Assembly (NCBI GenBank): GCA_934457145.1 | Contig: CAKSHP010000017.1 | Coordinates: 1-47,201, forward strand | Source: an uncultured Clostridia bacterium | GTDB lineage: Bacteria; Bacillota; Clostridia; UBA1381; UMGS1253 | DNA length: 47,201 bases | Direction of reading: 5' to 3' | Part shown: in pieces, positions 7,095 to 14,781 of the stretch | How the letters are laid out: every line of letters starts with the position of its first letter | Position numbering within the stretch: position 1 is the first letter of the stretch | Position numbers and translations under genes: made by a program | Notes under the pieces: model-generated | Seen by the model: only the letters and a program-made list of their open reading frames with translations | Database searches by the model: none | What the model was told of the DNA's origin: nothing

Positions 7095-10000
7095 TTACTT
7101 GCCGAACGTCCAGTCGGGATTTTGATTTGCAAAATGTGCAGCTTCTTTCAATTTAGCCATGTTCGCCGCAGAAATTCCGCTGTTCTGATACGGATTTTCG
7201 CGAACGTCTTTTCCCGTTAAGAACTCATACCATGTAAGAGCTACCAAAACTCTGCCGTAAGACGGCGAATCGCTTGTCATATGGCATGTAGCGTCACGGT
7301 AAAGAGCCGGTGTTCCATCTTCTGTTTCAGATGTGTATCTTGGTTCACTTCCTGTCGGTGTCACAGTACCGTTTCTAACGCCGTGTTCTGCAAAACCAAA
7401 ATGCTCTATAGCATACTGAACCGCAACAGACGTCGGTACCATAGATGTGCCGTCCGACGAGAATATGCCTGCACCGAACTTAAATGCTTCTTTCTGCTTT
7501 TCATAAAGCGTTTGTCTGCCTGCGGGATAATCGCCTGTCACATCAAGTCCGAACACGCTCTTAAGCATAACTCTTGACTGCGAATCATCAGGTCCCCATG
7601 ACATATGCATAACTCTCTTTGCATTTGGAGCAAGCTCAATAACCTTGTCTTTTATAAAGTTATACATTTTTTTTGTATCATCATTATCATATACCAAAAA
7701 GTCTTTATCTGTGCTGTAGCCGTGTGTTGCCGGCTGAAGTGCAACAACATTCCATTTGTCGGAAGCAATTTCCTCCCAAACGGGCTTAGATGTAAGATAC
7801 TTCATATTAACAACCGTATTTGAATACAAGCCGTTGTTTTTCAAATTGGTATAATGTTGCTTAAGAGAAGCGCCTCCGGAATACATGTTCTGCGTTTTTA
7901 TTATAACGCCGCCTGCCTTTGCAATATCCTGCATAAATCCGAAAGAGTCGTTGCAGAAGCTGTTTGCAATTGTGAGAACATGAATTTCCTGATTGTCTTT
8001 ATCAAAATTAATTTCCTTTGCATTTGCGATAGGCTCATTGTTTTCGCTTCTCCAAACAAATGCTTTTACAGTATAGCCGTCTTCTATTTTATCAAATGTT
8101 ATTTTCGGTGCATTATCGCCAGAAAGACTTACGGATTTTGCCGCTTCCACGCTTACTGTTTTTTCATCTGCTGTAAGCATTTTTCCGTTTTTGTCGTAAA
8201 GCGCTAAAATCACTTTTGCATTAATATCTTCTGTTCCGACATTTGTAAGCTTTGCGCTGTAGGTTGCAAACTTAAAGCCGTAATCTATATCATAGCTTGT
8301 GCCGCTTAATTCCTTCACGCCGTCGCCCCAAATTGTGGGTTCTGCAACGATTGTATTAGCCGTAAGAGCAACAAATTCATAACCGTATTTTGTTGCAAAA
8401 TCCTGTGCATATGAACCTGCCGCACCGTATACCATAGCGCTTGAAGGTCTGAAGCTGTCTTCCGTTGTTATATCATAAGTAAACGGGCTCACTCCGTCAA
8501 ATCCGGTTATGCTCTGCGGAATAACAAATGTTTTTATACTTCTTGAGTTTCTGAAAATTCCGCTCGGAATTTTTGTTATGCCGCTCGGAAGCTTAACATA
8601 TGTAAGATTGCTGCAAAGCGAAAATGCGCCCGAACCAATGCTTGTTACGCTGTCCGGAATTGAAATTTCATTAACGCCCGTCCAGTAGAAAGCGTCGTTT
8701 CCTATCTTTTTAAGCGACTCAGGCAAGCTTACATCCGAAAGATTTTTCTGCGTTGAAAATGCATAACTGCCGATTTCTTCCAAGCCTTCGTTTAACTTAA
8801 CGTTTTTAATGCTTCCTGCAAGATTGGATGCGTCATCGCTCCATTTTGCACCTGCAAATGCGCTCTGACCTATTTTCTTAATAGTATTCGGCAAAACAAC
8901 GCTCTGAATCTGATGGTTAATGCTTTCAAGATTTTCCGATTTAAATGCGCCTGCTCCGATTTCCGTAACAGTATATCCTGCAATTGTTTCAGGAATGTTT
9001 ATTGCCGTTAAATCGTCTGTAGGAACAATGTTTTCTGTTTTAAATCCCGTAACAACAGCTTCGCCCGCAGCATTTAAGCTGTAGTTAAAGATTGTTGTGT
9101 TAACATGCGGATCATTTACCACATAGTAGCTGTATGTTCTTTCAAATGAAAATCCGTTTTTAGCTGCTGCAACCAAAATTGCCTCAGCCGGAACTGTTTC
9201 ATCATCACCAAGCTCTTCGGAATATGTTCTGTCTTTGTAAATTCTGATATTTGTATCAGCCGGTTTAACCGAAAGCTTTTCTTTAAGTTCGCCGACCGTT
9301 TTTTCATTATCGTAAGAAATTGCGCCGTCTGCTATTCTTACCTCGCTGTCTGTTGCGCTAACGCTTGCCGCAGCGTCCCATTTCTGATTGTAATTTGTTT
9401 TAGACATTGTCGCGCTGCGGAAGTTGTCTATATAATAATCAAATGTTTCGCGGTCTGTGTAAGTATATTCTTGTCCGTCTATAACATCAGTCTTTGTTCC
9501 GATAACCGTTCCCCAATTTGAGTAAATTCTCTGATGGCGAACCTTTAAATAGGTTTCCTCCAAAGTATAGTCATAAGCGGTTCCGTTAATATAAACCTTG
9601 CCGTCCTTTTCTCCGATTTTCGGCGAAACAACCGCAATCGTATACCACTTTCCTGCCTCGGTATCCATAACTTCTTTGCCGTTTACTCTTATTTTCGCTT
9701 CGGATATTTTGAGTATGTCAAAGCTTTTATAATCATTGCCGCCCATCATAACATTTCCGTTTGCATCTTTTTTATAAAAATATGCAAACTGCATACCGAT
9801 GGTTGCCGCCTTCGGAATCATAATGCTAAACTCTGTAACAACCTGATCGTCTGTAAAGCCAACGCCCTCGGAAAATCCGTAACCTGCATGAGCGCCCTTT
9901 GTGTTAATCTTAACCGTAACGTCATCTGCTGCTTTGCCGTAATTTCCGGCTGTGTTGCCGGTTGCCGTTGTTGTAAAGAAATATTTTGTCTTGTCCTCGT

Positions 10001-11861
10001 TATAAGGATAAGCCAATTGCGGATTTGCTATATATATCGCTTTGTCACCTGTGTTAACGTCTGTTTCGTTAATAACATTTGCAATATTATTGTCAAAATC
10101 ATATTCAATAAATTTAACGTTTACTGTTCCGTAGTTGCTTGTATATCCTGCGTCTTTATATGTGTTATAAAAGTCATGCGCTGCCGACTCTTCTGCCGCA
10201 TAAATCGTTACGGTTTTGCCGTTTCCGAAATATTTTAACAAATCATCGGGAATTGTTGTAATAGTTTCGGGAATGTAAATTTCCATGTCACCGAAAGCGC
10301 GTTCTGCGCCGCTGGTAATAAGCAGATTGTTTGTTATTGCGCTGTAGCTTTCGTTTCTCGGGAAACGCAGTTTTTTTATAGCGTATGCAATCTCAAAAGC
10401 TGCATTCTTAATTGTTGTAACGCTGTCGGGGAAAATAACCTCGGTAATGTTTGCACACCAAACAAACGCATCGGTTCCTATGCTTTCAAGACCGTCATTT
10501 AATTTAAGAACAGACATTGAAGCAACAAACGCAAATGCGCGATCACCTATCGTTTTAAGAGATGCAGGCGTTTCAACCGTCTCTAAATTAGAATGAGTAA
10601 ATGCATTGCTGCCTATTGTTTCAAGACTTGCAGCCTCCGAAAAGTTCACAGCCGTAAGACCATAGCAATCAAAAAATGCTTTATCGCCTATTGTCTTTAC
10701 TGTAGAAGGTAAGTTAACTTTTCCTATTTTATTTATATCTGTTCCTTCTTCAAATGCGCTGTTGCCTATAGCGGTTACCGAAAGCCCTGCAATTGTCTGC
10801 GGAATTGTAATCTCCGCTTTTGCGCCGTTTTCCGGAGCTTTATCTTCTTTAAAGCCGGTAATCGTTGCTGTTCCGTCACTGTTTATCACATAGTCAAAAT
10901 CAGTGTCGTTTACAACATCTAAGTTGATATTGTAGTATCTGTATGCGCCGTTTCCGTTTAAAACAACAATCTTGCTTGCCGAGTTAACGGTATCTGTGTC
11001 AGCAAGTTCTGCGCTGCAAAGAGCATTTGCAAAAACCTTAACGGTATCATTTGTTGTTATCGCATTTTTAATATCAAGCGCAGTAACTGTGCTGTCTGTA
11101 ACGTTAAATGTCTTTGTCTCTGCGTCATATGCAACTTTGTCTGTATCATTTGCAGTTATTTCATCCATCACGTAAGGCGTGGGATCGTAGTCTGCCGTAT
11201 CGCAAACATAATTGTCAATATAGCATGTTCCGGCATTAAGACCAACTCTCATATGGCGTATACCATAGCTTGCAACATTTAACAAAGCTGTGTATTTCGT
11301 GCCGTCAATATAAATGCTAACGTCCTTTGTGCCGTTGTTTTCAAGAACAACCGCAACATTGTGCCACTCATTTGCCGAAAGGGCTGTCGGTGCATTTTCG
11401 CAAATGGACTCGGAAGCATATCCTCTTCTTATTCCGTACGTACCTATCTGCACTATCGTACCGCAGTTTTCAAAGTTTGAGTTGCTGTAAGTTTCGTCTC
11501 TCCATGTTCCGGCAGCAAAATTAAGTCCTGCGTTTTCTCCCGTGAACATAACGTCAAAGGAAATTTTTCCTTTCTTTGTTTTATCCCTTGTTTCATAGAT
11601 ATAAGGTGATATAAACTGACTGTCAGACGCACTGTCCGTTTCCGGACGCGAAAATTTGTAAATCAAATCACTTGCATCTTTTCCGCCTATTCCGGCTAAG
11701 CCGTACTCAAGCGTAACAGCATCTGTCGCATTTGCAAAATCAAGCTTTTGACTTCCGTCATAAACCGTTGCTGCAAATGCCGTCGGCGACAGTGCGCCGA
11801 GTGTCGTTAATATCATCGCAATTGATAATATAAACGACAAAAGTTTTTTTGTTCTTGTCAT
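7095..11861 (-). CDS. Very large secreted protein: two lectin-like, two BspA-type LRR regions and a C-terminal SGNH/DUF4886-like hydrolase
   Basis: 1588 residues. A signal peptide ends at about 30-31 (PTAFA|A). Residues ~35-225 and ~590-830 are beta-sandwich, LamG-like regions, each holding an EWHNVAVV or KWYTIAVV strand and a YIDNY or YIDNF element. Residues ~320-570 and ~960-1190 are BspA-type leucine-rich repeats of the form AF..C..L..V.LP.S...IG. An Ig-like linker precedes the last domain (from ~1292), which begins HVLTIANSFCNDSF and ends DATCHMTSDSPSYG...LTWYEFLTG. The block I Ser (S1301) and the D1523/H1527 pair fit an SGNH-type hydrolase of the DUF4886 group. It probably binds and deacylates a carbohydrate outside the cell. 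GGAGG precedes the ATG. Confidence 0.82.
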   Translation of the reverse strand: MTRTKKLLSFILSIAMILTTLGALSPTAFAATVYDGSQKLDFANATDAVTLEYGLAGIGGKDASDLIYKFSRPETDSASDSQFISPYIYETRDKTKKGKISFDVMFTGENAGLNFAAGTWRDETYSNSNFENCGTIVQIGTYGIRRGYASESICENAPTALSANEWHNVAVVLENNGTKDVSIYIDGTKYTALLNVASYGIRHMRVGLNAGTCYIDNYVCDTADYDPTPYVMDEITANDTDKVAYDAETKTFNVTDSTVTALDIKNAITTNDTVKVFANALCSAELADTDTVNSASKIVVLNGNGAYRYYNINLDVVNDTDFDYVINSDGTATITGFKEDKAPENGAKAEITIPQTIAGLSVTAIGNSAFEEGTDINKIGKVNLPSTVKTIGDKAFFDCYGLTAVNFSEAASLETIGSNAFTHSNLETVETPASLKTIGDRAFAFVASMSVLKLNDGLESIGTDAFVWCANITEVIFPDSVTTIKNAAFEIAYAIKKLRFPRNESYSAITNNLLITSGAERAFGDMEIYIPETITTIPDDLLKYFGNGKTVTIYAAEESAAHDFYNTYKDAGYTSNYGTVNVKFIEYDFDNNIANVINETDVNTGDKAIYIANPQLAYPYNEDKTKYFFTTTATGNTAGNYGKAADDVTVKINTKGAHAGYGFSEGVGFTDDQVVTEFSIMIPKAATIGMQFAYFYKKDANGNVMMGGNDYKSFDILKISEAKIRVNGKEVMDTEAGKWYTIAVVSPKIGEKDGKVYINGTAYDYTLEETYLKVRHQRIYSNWGTVIGTKTDVIDGQEYTYTDRETFDYYIDNFRSATMSKTNYNQKWDAAASVSATDSEVRIADGAISYDNEKTVGELKEKLSVKPADTNIRIYKDRTYSEELGDDETVPAEAILVAAAKNGFSFERTYSYYVVNDPHVNTTIFNYSLNAAGEAVVTGFKTENIVPTDDLTAINIPETIAGYTVTEIGAGAFKSENLESINHQIQSVVLPNTIKKIGQSAFAGAKWSDDASNLAGSIKNVKLNEGLEEIGSYAFSTQKNLSDVSLPESLKKIGNDAFYWTGVNEISIPDSVTSIGSGAFSLCSNLTYVKLPSGITKIPSGIFRNSRSIKTFVIPQSITGFDGVSPFTYDITTEDSFRPSSAMVYGAAGSYAQDFATKYGYEFVALTANTIVAEPTIWGDGVKELSGTSYDIDYGFKFATYSAKLTNVGTEDINAKVILALYDKNGKMLTADEKTVSVEAAKSVSLSGDNAPKITFDKIEDGYTVKAFVWRSENNEPIANAKEINFDKDNQEIHVLTIANSFCNDSFGFMQDIAKAGGVIIKTQNMYSGGASLKQHYTNLKNNGLYSNTVVNMKYLTSKPVWEEIASDKWNVVALQPATHGYSTDKDFLVYDNDDTKKMYNFIKDKVIELAPNAKRVMHMSWGPDDSQSRVMLKSVFGLDVTGDYPAGRQTLYEKQKEAFKFGAGIFSSDGTSMVPTSVAVQYAIEHFGFAEHGVRNGTVTPTGSEPRYTSETEDGTPALYRDATCHMTSDSPSYGRVLVALTWYEFLTGKDVRENPYQNSGISAANMAKLKEAAHFANQNPDWTFGK

Positions 11862-12107
11862 GTTGTTTCTCCTCCATTTTATATATATTTTTTACAGTCC
11901 TCCGACTGTTTGATACTGATTTATGTTTCTGTGTTTTCCAAATATAAAACACACTATACAACATTTATAAGCATATTATATCACAAATCCCAAAAAAGTA
12001 CATGTACAATACTAACTTTTTTTTGTGTAAAAACGCGTGTTTTTTTCGCTTTAGATATCTTTTTAATGTTATTTGTTTTTAGTTTAATATCAATATCAAA
12101 GCATTTT
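11862..12107. other. Intergenic region between the LRR/hydrolase gene and its upstream AraC gene
   Basis: A/T-rich, with no coding potential seen. It contains the extended -10 element of the LRR gene, the palindrome GTACATGTAC (11998-12007) just upstream of it, and a weak A-rich inverted repeat around ACGCGT near 12034 that could help end the AraC transcript. Confidence 0.5.
11975..11983 (-). promoter_or_regulatory. Extended -10 promoter of the LRR/hydrolase gene
   Basis: TGATATAAT on the minus strand is an extended -10 box. No good -35 lies 16-18 bp upstream. The palindrome GTACATGTAC begins about 15 bp upstream of the TG, where an activator could replace the missing -35. The transcript would have a leader of about 105 nt. 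Confidence 0.5.
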
Positions 12108-12920
12108 TTATGAATTTCTGTATTCACCGGGTGTCTTTTGCATTTTTCTTTTAAAAACATAAGAAAAATATTCAACCGAACTGTAACCCGAAGCAAATGC
12201 AATCTCCGCCGCAGTCATCTGCGAGCTTAAAAGTAAGTTGCATGCATATTTAAGTCTGACATTATTTATATATTCGTTAAACGTCATCTTTAAATGCTTT
12301 TTAAAAAGCGTTCCCAAATAATTTTCCGACACCAAAAGCTTTGTTGCAAGCTTTTTTTTCGTGAGTTTATCTCTGAAATTTGCATTTATGTATGAAACCG
12401 CCGTTTGAATAATCTGCGGAGTAAACTCACTTTTTTTAATCTGCGACTTTCTTAAAATCATTATCAGCATCTGCGATATAACAGAAGAAATTTCAACATT
12501 TTTAAACATTTTGTCACCTTTTATTTCGCTGTCAATAATTTTAATTTTGTCTAACGCGCTTTTTATCTCCTTTTCATCAAAAACGCATAAAAGCTTGCCC
12601 GGCTTTTTTGATGTAATTATTTTTAAAAGCTCTTTATTTATAAGATTTTCTTTAAAACGAATGTTTATAAGCCTTGTGTCGCAAACCGCTCTCACCGCAT
12701 GAAAATCGCAATATGATAATAAATACGCGTATCCTCTTTTCATCATTATTTTTTCCCCGTTATACACCTGCTCTGCCTCGCCGTCAAGTATAATTTCAAG
12801 CTCGAAATAATCGTGCCAGTGCGGTGCAACGCCGTTATTTGCCTTAATGTATCTGTTTTTAACAACAACATCGTTTTTATCAAACAAATCAAATGTATCC
12901 ATAAGCATTTTTTTATTCAT
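12108..12920 (-). CDS. AraC-family transcriptional regulator
   Basis: 270 residues. An N-terminal cupin-type sensor domain (APHWHDYFELEIILDGEAEQ, residues ~30-50) is joined to a C-terminal pair of helix-turn-helix motifs (~residues 165-268), including LLVSENYLGTLFKKHLKMTFNEYI and the family signature IAFASGYSSVEYFSYVFKRKMQKTPGEYR, quoted here by its ends only. Such proteins usually sense a sugar or glycan product and activate nearby genes. It could control the LRR/hydrolase gene downstream on the same strand or the divergent transketolase-like gene. AAGGAGG precedes the ATG. The ligand is unknown. Confidence 0.88.
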   Translation of the reverse strand: MNKKMLMDTFDLFDKNDVVVKNRYIKANNGVAPHWHDYFELEIILDGEAEQVYNGEKIMMKRGYAYLLSYCDFHAVRAVCDTRLINIRFKENLINKELLKIITSKKPGKLLCVFDEKEIKSALDKIKIIDSEIKGDKMFKNVEISSVISQMLIMILRKSQIKKSEFTPQIIQTAVSYINANFRDKLTKKKLATKLLVSENYLGTLFKKHLKMTFNEYINNVRLKYACNLLLSSQMTAAEIAFASGYSSVEYFSYVFKRKMQKTPGEYRNS

Positions 12921-12956
12921 GTTTTCTGCCTCCTTAAAAAATCATTGATTTTCTTA

Positions 12957-12985
12957 ATCATATCATAGATTTTTGATATTTACAA
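12957..12985 (-). promoter_or_regulatory. Promoter of the AraC gene at 12108-12920
   Basis: TTGTAA (12980-12985), 17 bp, TATGAT (12957-12962) on the minus strand. Its -35 box lies on the same base pairs as the -35 box of the divergent transketolase promoter. Confidence 0.6.
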
Positions 12986-13007
12986 GCCTTTTTCAATGCT
13001 ATAAAAT
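12979..13007 (+). promoter_or_regulatory. Promoter of the transketolase-like gene
   Basis: TTTACA (12979-12984), 17 bp, TAAAAT (13002-13007) on the plus strand. It shares its -35 base pairs with the divergent AraC promoter, so both cannot be occupied at once. Confidence 0.6.
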
Positions 13008-13050
13008 TATTATTGTAAAATCGATAATTTTTTGAAAGGTGCAAACGAAC

Positions 13051-13890
13051 GTGGACGAAAACAAACTTTTAAAGCTAAAACTTCATGCCGCAAACATAAG
13101 AAAAATGATACTGACCGCCGTTTACTCCGCTTCCTCCGGTCACCCGGGCGGCTCTCTTTCCGCGGCAGATATTTTAACATATTTATATATGGAAAAATTA
13201 AATATAAATCCAAACTTTTTAAAAGATCCCGACCGCGACAGATTTGTTTTGTCAAAGGGGCACTGCTCCCCTGCTCTTTACGCCGCCCTTGCCGAATGCG
13301 GCCTTATAGACAAAAGCCTTATTTCATCTTTCAGACATCTAAACTCTCCGCTTCAGGGACATCCCGACATGAAAAGCATAAAATCAATCGATATGTCAAG
13401 CGGTTCTTTAGGTCAGGGACTCGGCGCGGCGTGCGGTATGGCGCTATGCGGAAAAATTGATAAAAAATCCTACAGAACATATGTCATGATGGGCGACGGC
13501 GAATCGGAAGAAGGCGAAATCTGGGAATCTGCCATGTTTGCCGCACACTATAAGCTCGACAATCTGACAGTTTTTTTAGACTATAACGGTCTTCAAATCG
13601 ACGGCCCTGTCACAAAAGTTATGAACCCGACACCGCTTGATAAAAAATTTGCCGCCTTTAACTGGCATGTGATTTCTATAAATGCCCATGATTTTAACGA
13701 AATAGAAGCAGCCGTGTGCGAAGCTGAAACCGTTAAAGAAAAACCAACCCTTATTTTAGCAAAAAGCGTTAAAGGCAAAGGTGTGTCATTTATGGAAAAC
13801 CAAGTCGGCTGGCACGGCAAAGCGCCGAATAAAGAGCAGTATGAACTTGCAATATCCGAAATAAACGAATATATTAAAAATTTAAAATAA
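13051..13890 (+). CDS. Transketolase, N-terminal (TPP-binding) subunit
   Basis: 279 residues, corresponding only to the first half of a full-length transketolase. SGHPGGSLSAADILTYLY and MGDGESEEGEIWESA, the latter the TPP/Mg-binding GDG motif, are clear, with LDYNGLQIDGP following. Split transketolases use a separate C-terminal subunit of about 310 residues; none lies next to this gene. The start is GTG at 13051, with GAAAGG 11 bp before it; a GTG at 13039 in the same frame overlaps that site and is less likely. The enzyme would move two-carbon units between sugar phosphates in the cytoplasm. It is followed by an SIS-domain gene after two intergenic repeats. Confidence 0.85.
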   Translation: MDENKLLKLKLHAANIRKMILTAVYSASSGHPGGSLSAADILTYLYMEKLNINPNFLKDPDRDRFVLSKGHCSPALYAALAECGLIDKSLISSFRHLNSPLQGHPDMKSIKSIDMSSGSLGQGLGAACGMALCGKIDKKSYRTYVMMGDGESEEGEIWESAMFAAHYKLDNLTVFLDYNGLQIDGPVTKVMNPTPLDKKFAAFNWHVISINAHDFNEIEAAVCEAETVKEKPTLILAKSVKGKGVSFMENQVGWHGKAPNKEQYELAISEINEYIKNLK

Positions 13891-13908
13891 TTGCATAACA
13901 CCAACCCC

Positions 13909-13946
13909 GTAGGGCAGGGGCTTGCTCCTGCCACAAACTCACACCA
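13909..13946 (+). repeat. Intergenic repeat, copy 1 of a tandem pair
   Basis: 38-bp unit beginning GTAGGGCAGGGGCTTGC and ending AAACTCACACCA. It matches the next copy at 36 of 38 positions. It contains a small stem, GGCAGG / CCTGCC. Confidence 0.85.
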
Positions 13947-13951
13947 TCTCT

Positions 13952-13989
13952 GTAGGGCATGGGCTTGCTCCTGCCGCAAACTCACACCA
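13952..13989 (+). repeat. Intergenic repeat, copy 2 of a tandem pair
   Basis: 38-bp unit, offset 43 bp from copy 1, with only two differences (G to T in the ninth position, A to G in the 25th). A 12-bp core, GTAGGGCAGGGG, recurs on the opposite strand at 47125-47136 at the other end of the window. Confidence 0.85.
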
Positions 13990-14028
13990 CCAAATTAAAC
14001 ACTAAACCAAAAGAAAGGCTGTAAAACT

Positions 14029-14646
14029 ATGATAGAACTTTATAAAAACCACCCCTCTTTAAAAATCTGCGAAAAAGATATTGAAAACGCATTTTCCCTT
14101 TTGTGTGAAACCTATGAAAACAAAGGCAAAATTCTCTCATGCGGCAACGGCGGCAGCAGCGCCGACTGCGACCATATAACAGGCGAGCTTATGAAAGGCT
14201 TTCTTTTAAAAAGAAAAATGCCCGAACTTTTAAAAAAATTTGAAGCCTTGGGCTATGACGATGCCGCCTACATGGCGCACAACCTCCAGGGCGCGCTCCC
14301 GGCAATCTCTTTGCCGCACCAAAGCGCATTAATTTCCGCCTTTGCAAATGATGTTGCCGCCGATATGGTCTATGCCCAGCTTGTTTACGGTTTTGCCGAT
14401 AAAAACGATGCCTTAATCTGCATTTCAACCTCCGGCAATTCAAAAAATGTTGTCTATGCTGCAAAAACGGCAAAAATGCTCGGCATAAAAACAATTGCGC
14501 TCACGGGCAAAAACGAAAGCGCTCTTTCAGAGTTATGCAATGTTTCAATAAAAGTTCCCGAACATGAAACCTACCGCATCCAAGAGCTTCACCTTCCCGT
14601 ATATCACTATCTCTGCGCAAAAATCGAAGAAAAGTTTTTTGCATAA
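14029..14646 (+). CDS. SIS-domain protein, phosphoheptose isomerase (GmhA)-like
   Basis: 205 residues. The SIS core begins ILSCGNGGSSADCDHITGELMKG, closely like the active-site region of GmhA (sedoheptulose-7-phosphate isomerase), and continues with ICISTSGNSKNVVYA and an ending IQELHLPVYHYLC, where the catalytic His of GmhA lies. An insertion around residues 60-100 (KMPELLKKFEALGYDDAAYMAH) is longer than in E. coli GmhA. DiaA-type SIS proteins are the main alternative. The upstream transketolase subunit makes or uses sedoheptulose 7-phosphate, which supports a heptose-phosphate role. AAAGAAAGG-type ribosome binding site precedes the ATG. Confidence 0.75.
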   Translation: MIELYKNHPSLKICEKDIENAFSLLCETYENKGKILSCGNGGSSADCDHITGELMKGFLLKRKMPELLKKFEALGYDDAAYMAHNLQGALPAISLPHQSALISAFANDVAADMVYAQLVYGFADKNDALICISTSGNSKNVVYAAKTAKMLGIKTIALTGKNESALSELCNVSIKVPEHETYRIQELHLPVYHYLCAKIEEKFFA

Positions 14647-14659
14647 TAAAATCAAAAAT

Positions 14660-14695
14660 GGCGGTTTAAAAAGTCAATTGACTTTTTAAACCGCC
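14660..14695. terminator. 36-bp perfect palindrome, bidirectional terminator
   Basis: GGCGGTTTAAAAAGTCAA followed at once by its exact complement, then TCTTTTT on the plus strand. It lies 13 bp after the SIS gene stop and 87 bp after the convergent polC stop, and can serve the plus strand well; polC may also use it. Confidence 0.85.
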
Positions 14696-14781
14696 TCTTT
14701 TTGGCAAAACCAAGCTGCAATGTTTTCCGTAATTAGCATTTTTTTTGCTTTTTTACGCTTCGTTTTTTTAACCCCTTTTTA

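Noticed and set aside
13909..13989. Short CRISPR array
   Set aside because: Only two units, 5 bp between them, no spacers of useful length and no cas genes.
14660..14695. Replication origin or recombination site at the 36-bp palindrome
   Set aside because: A U-tract and its place after a stop codon explain it as a terminator.
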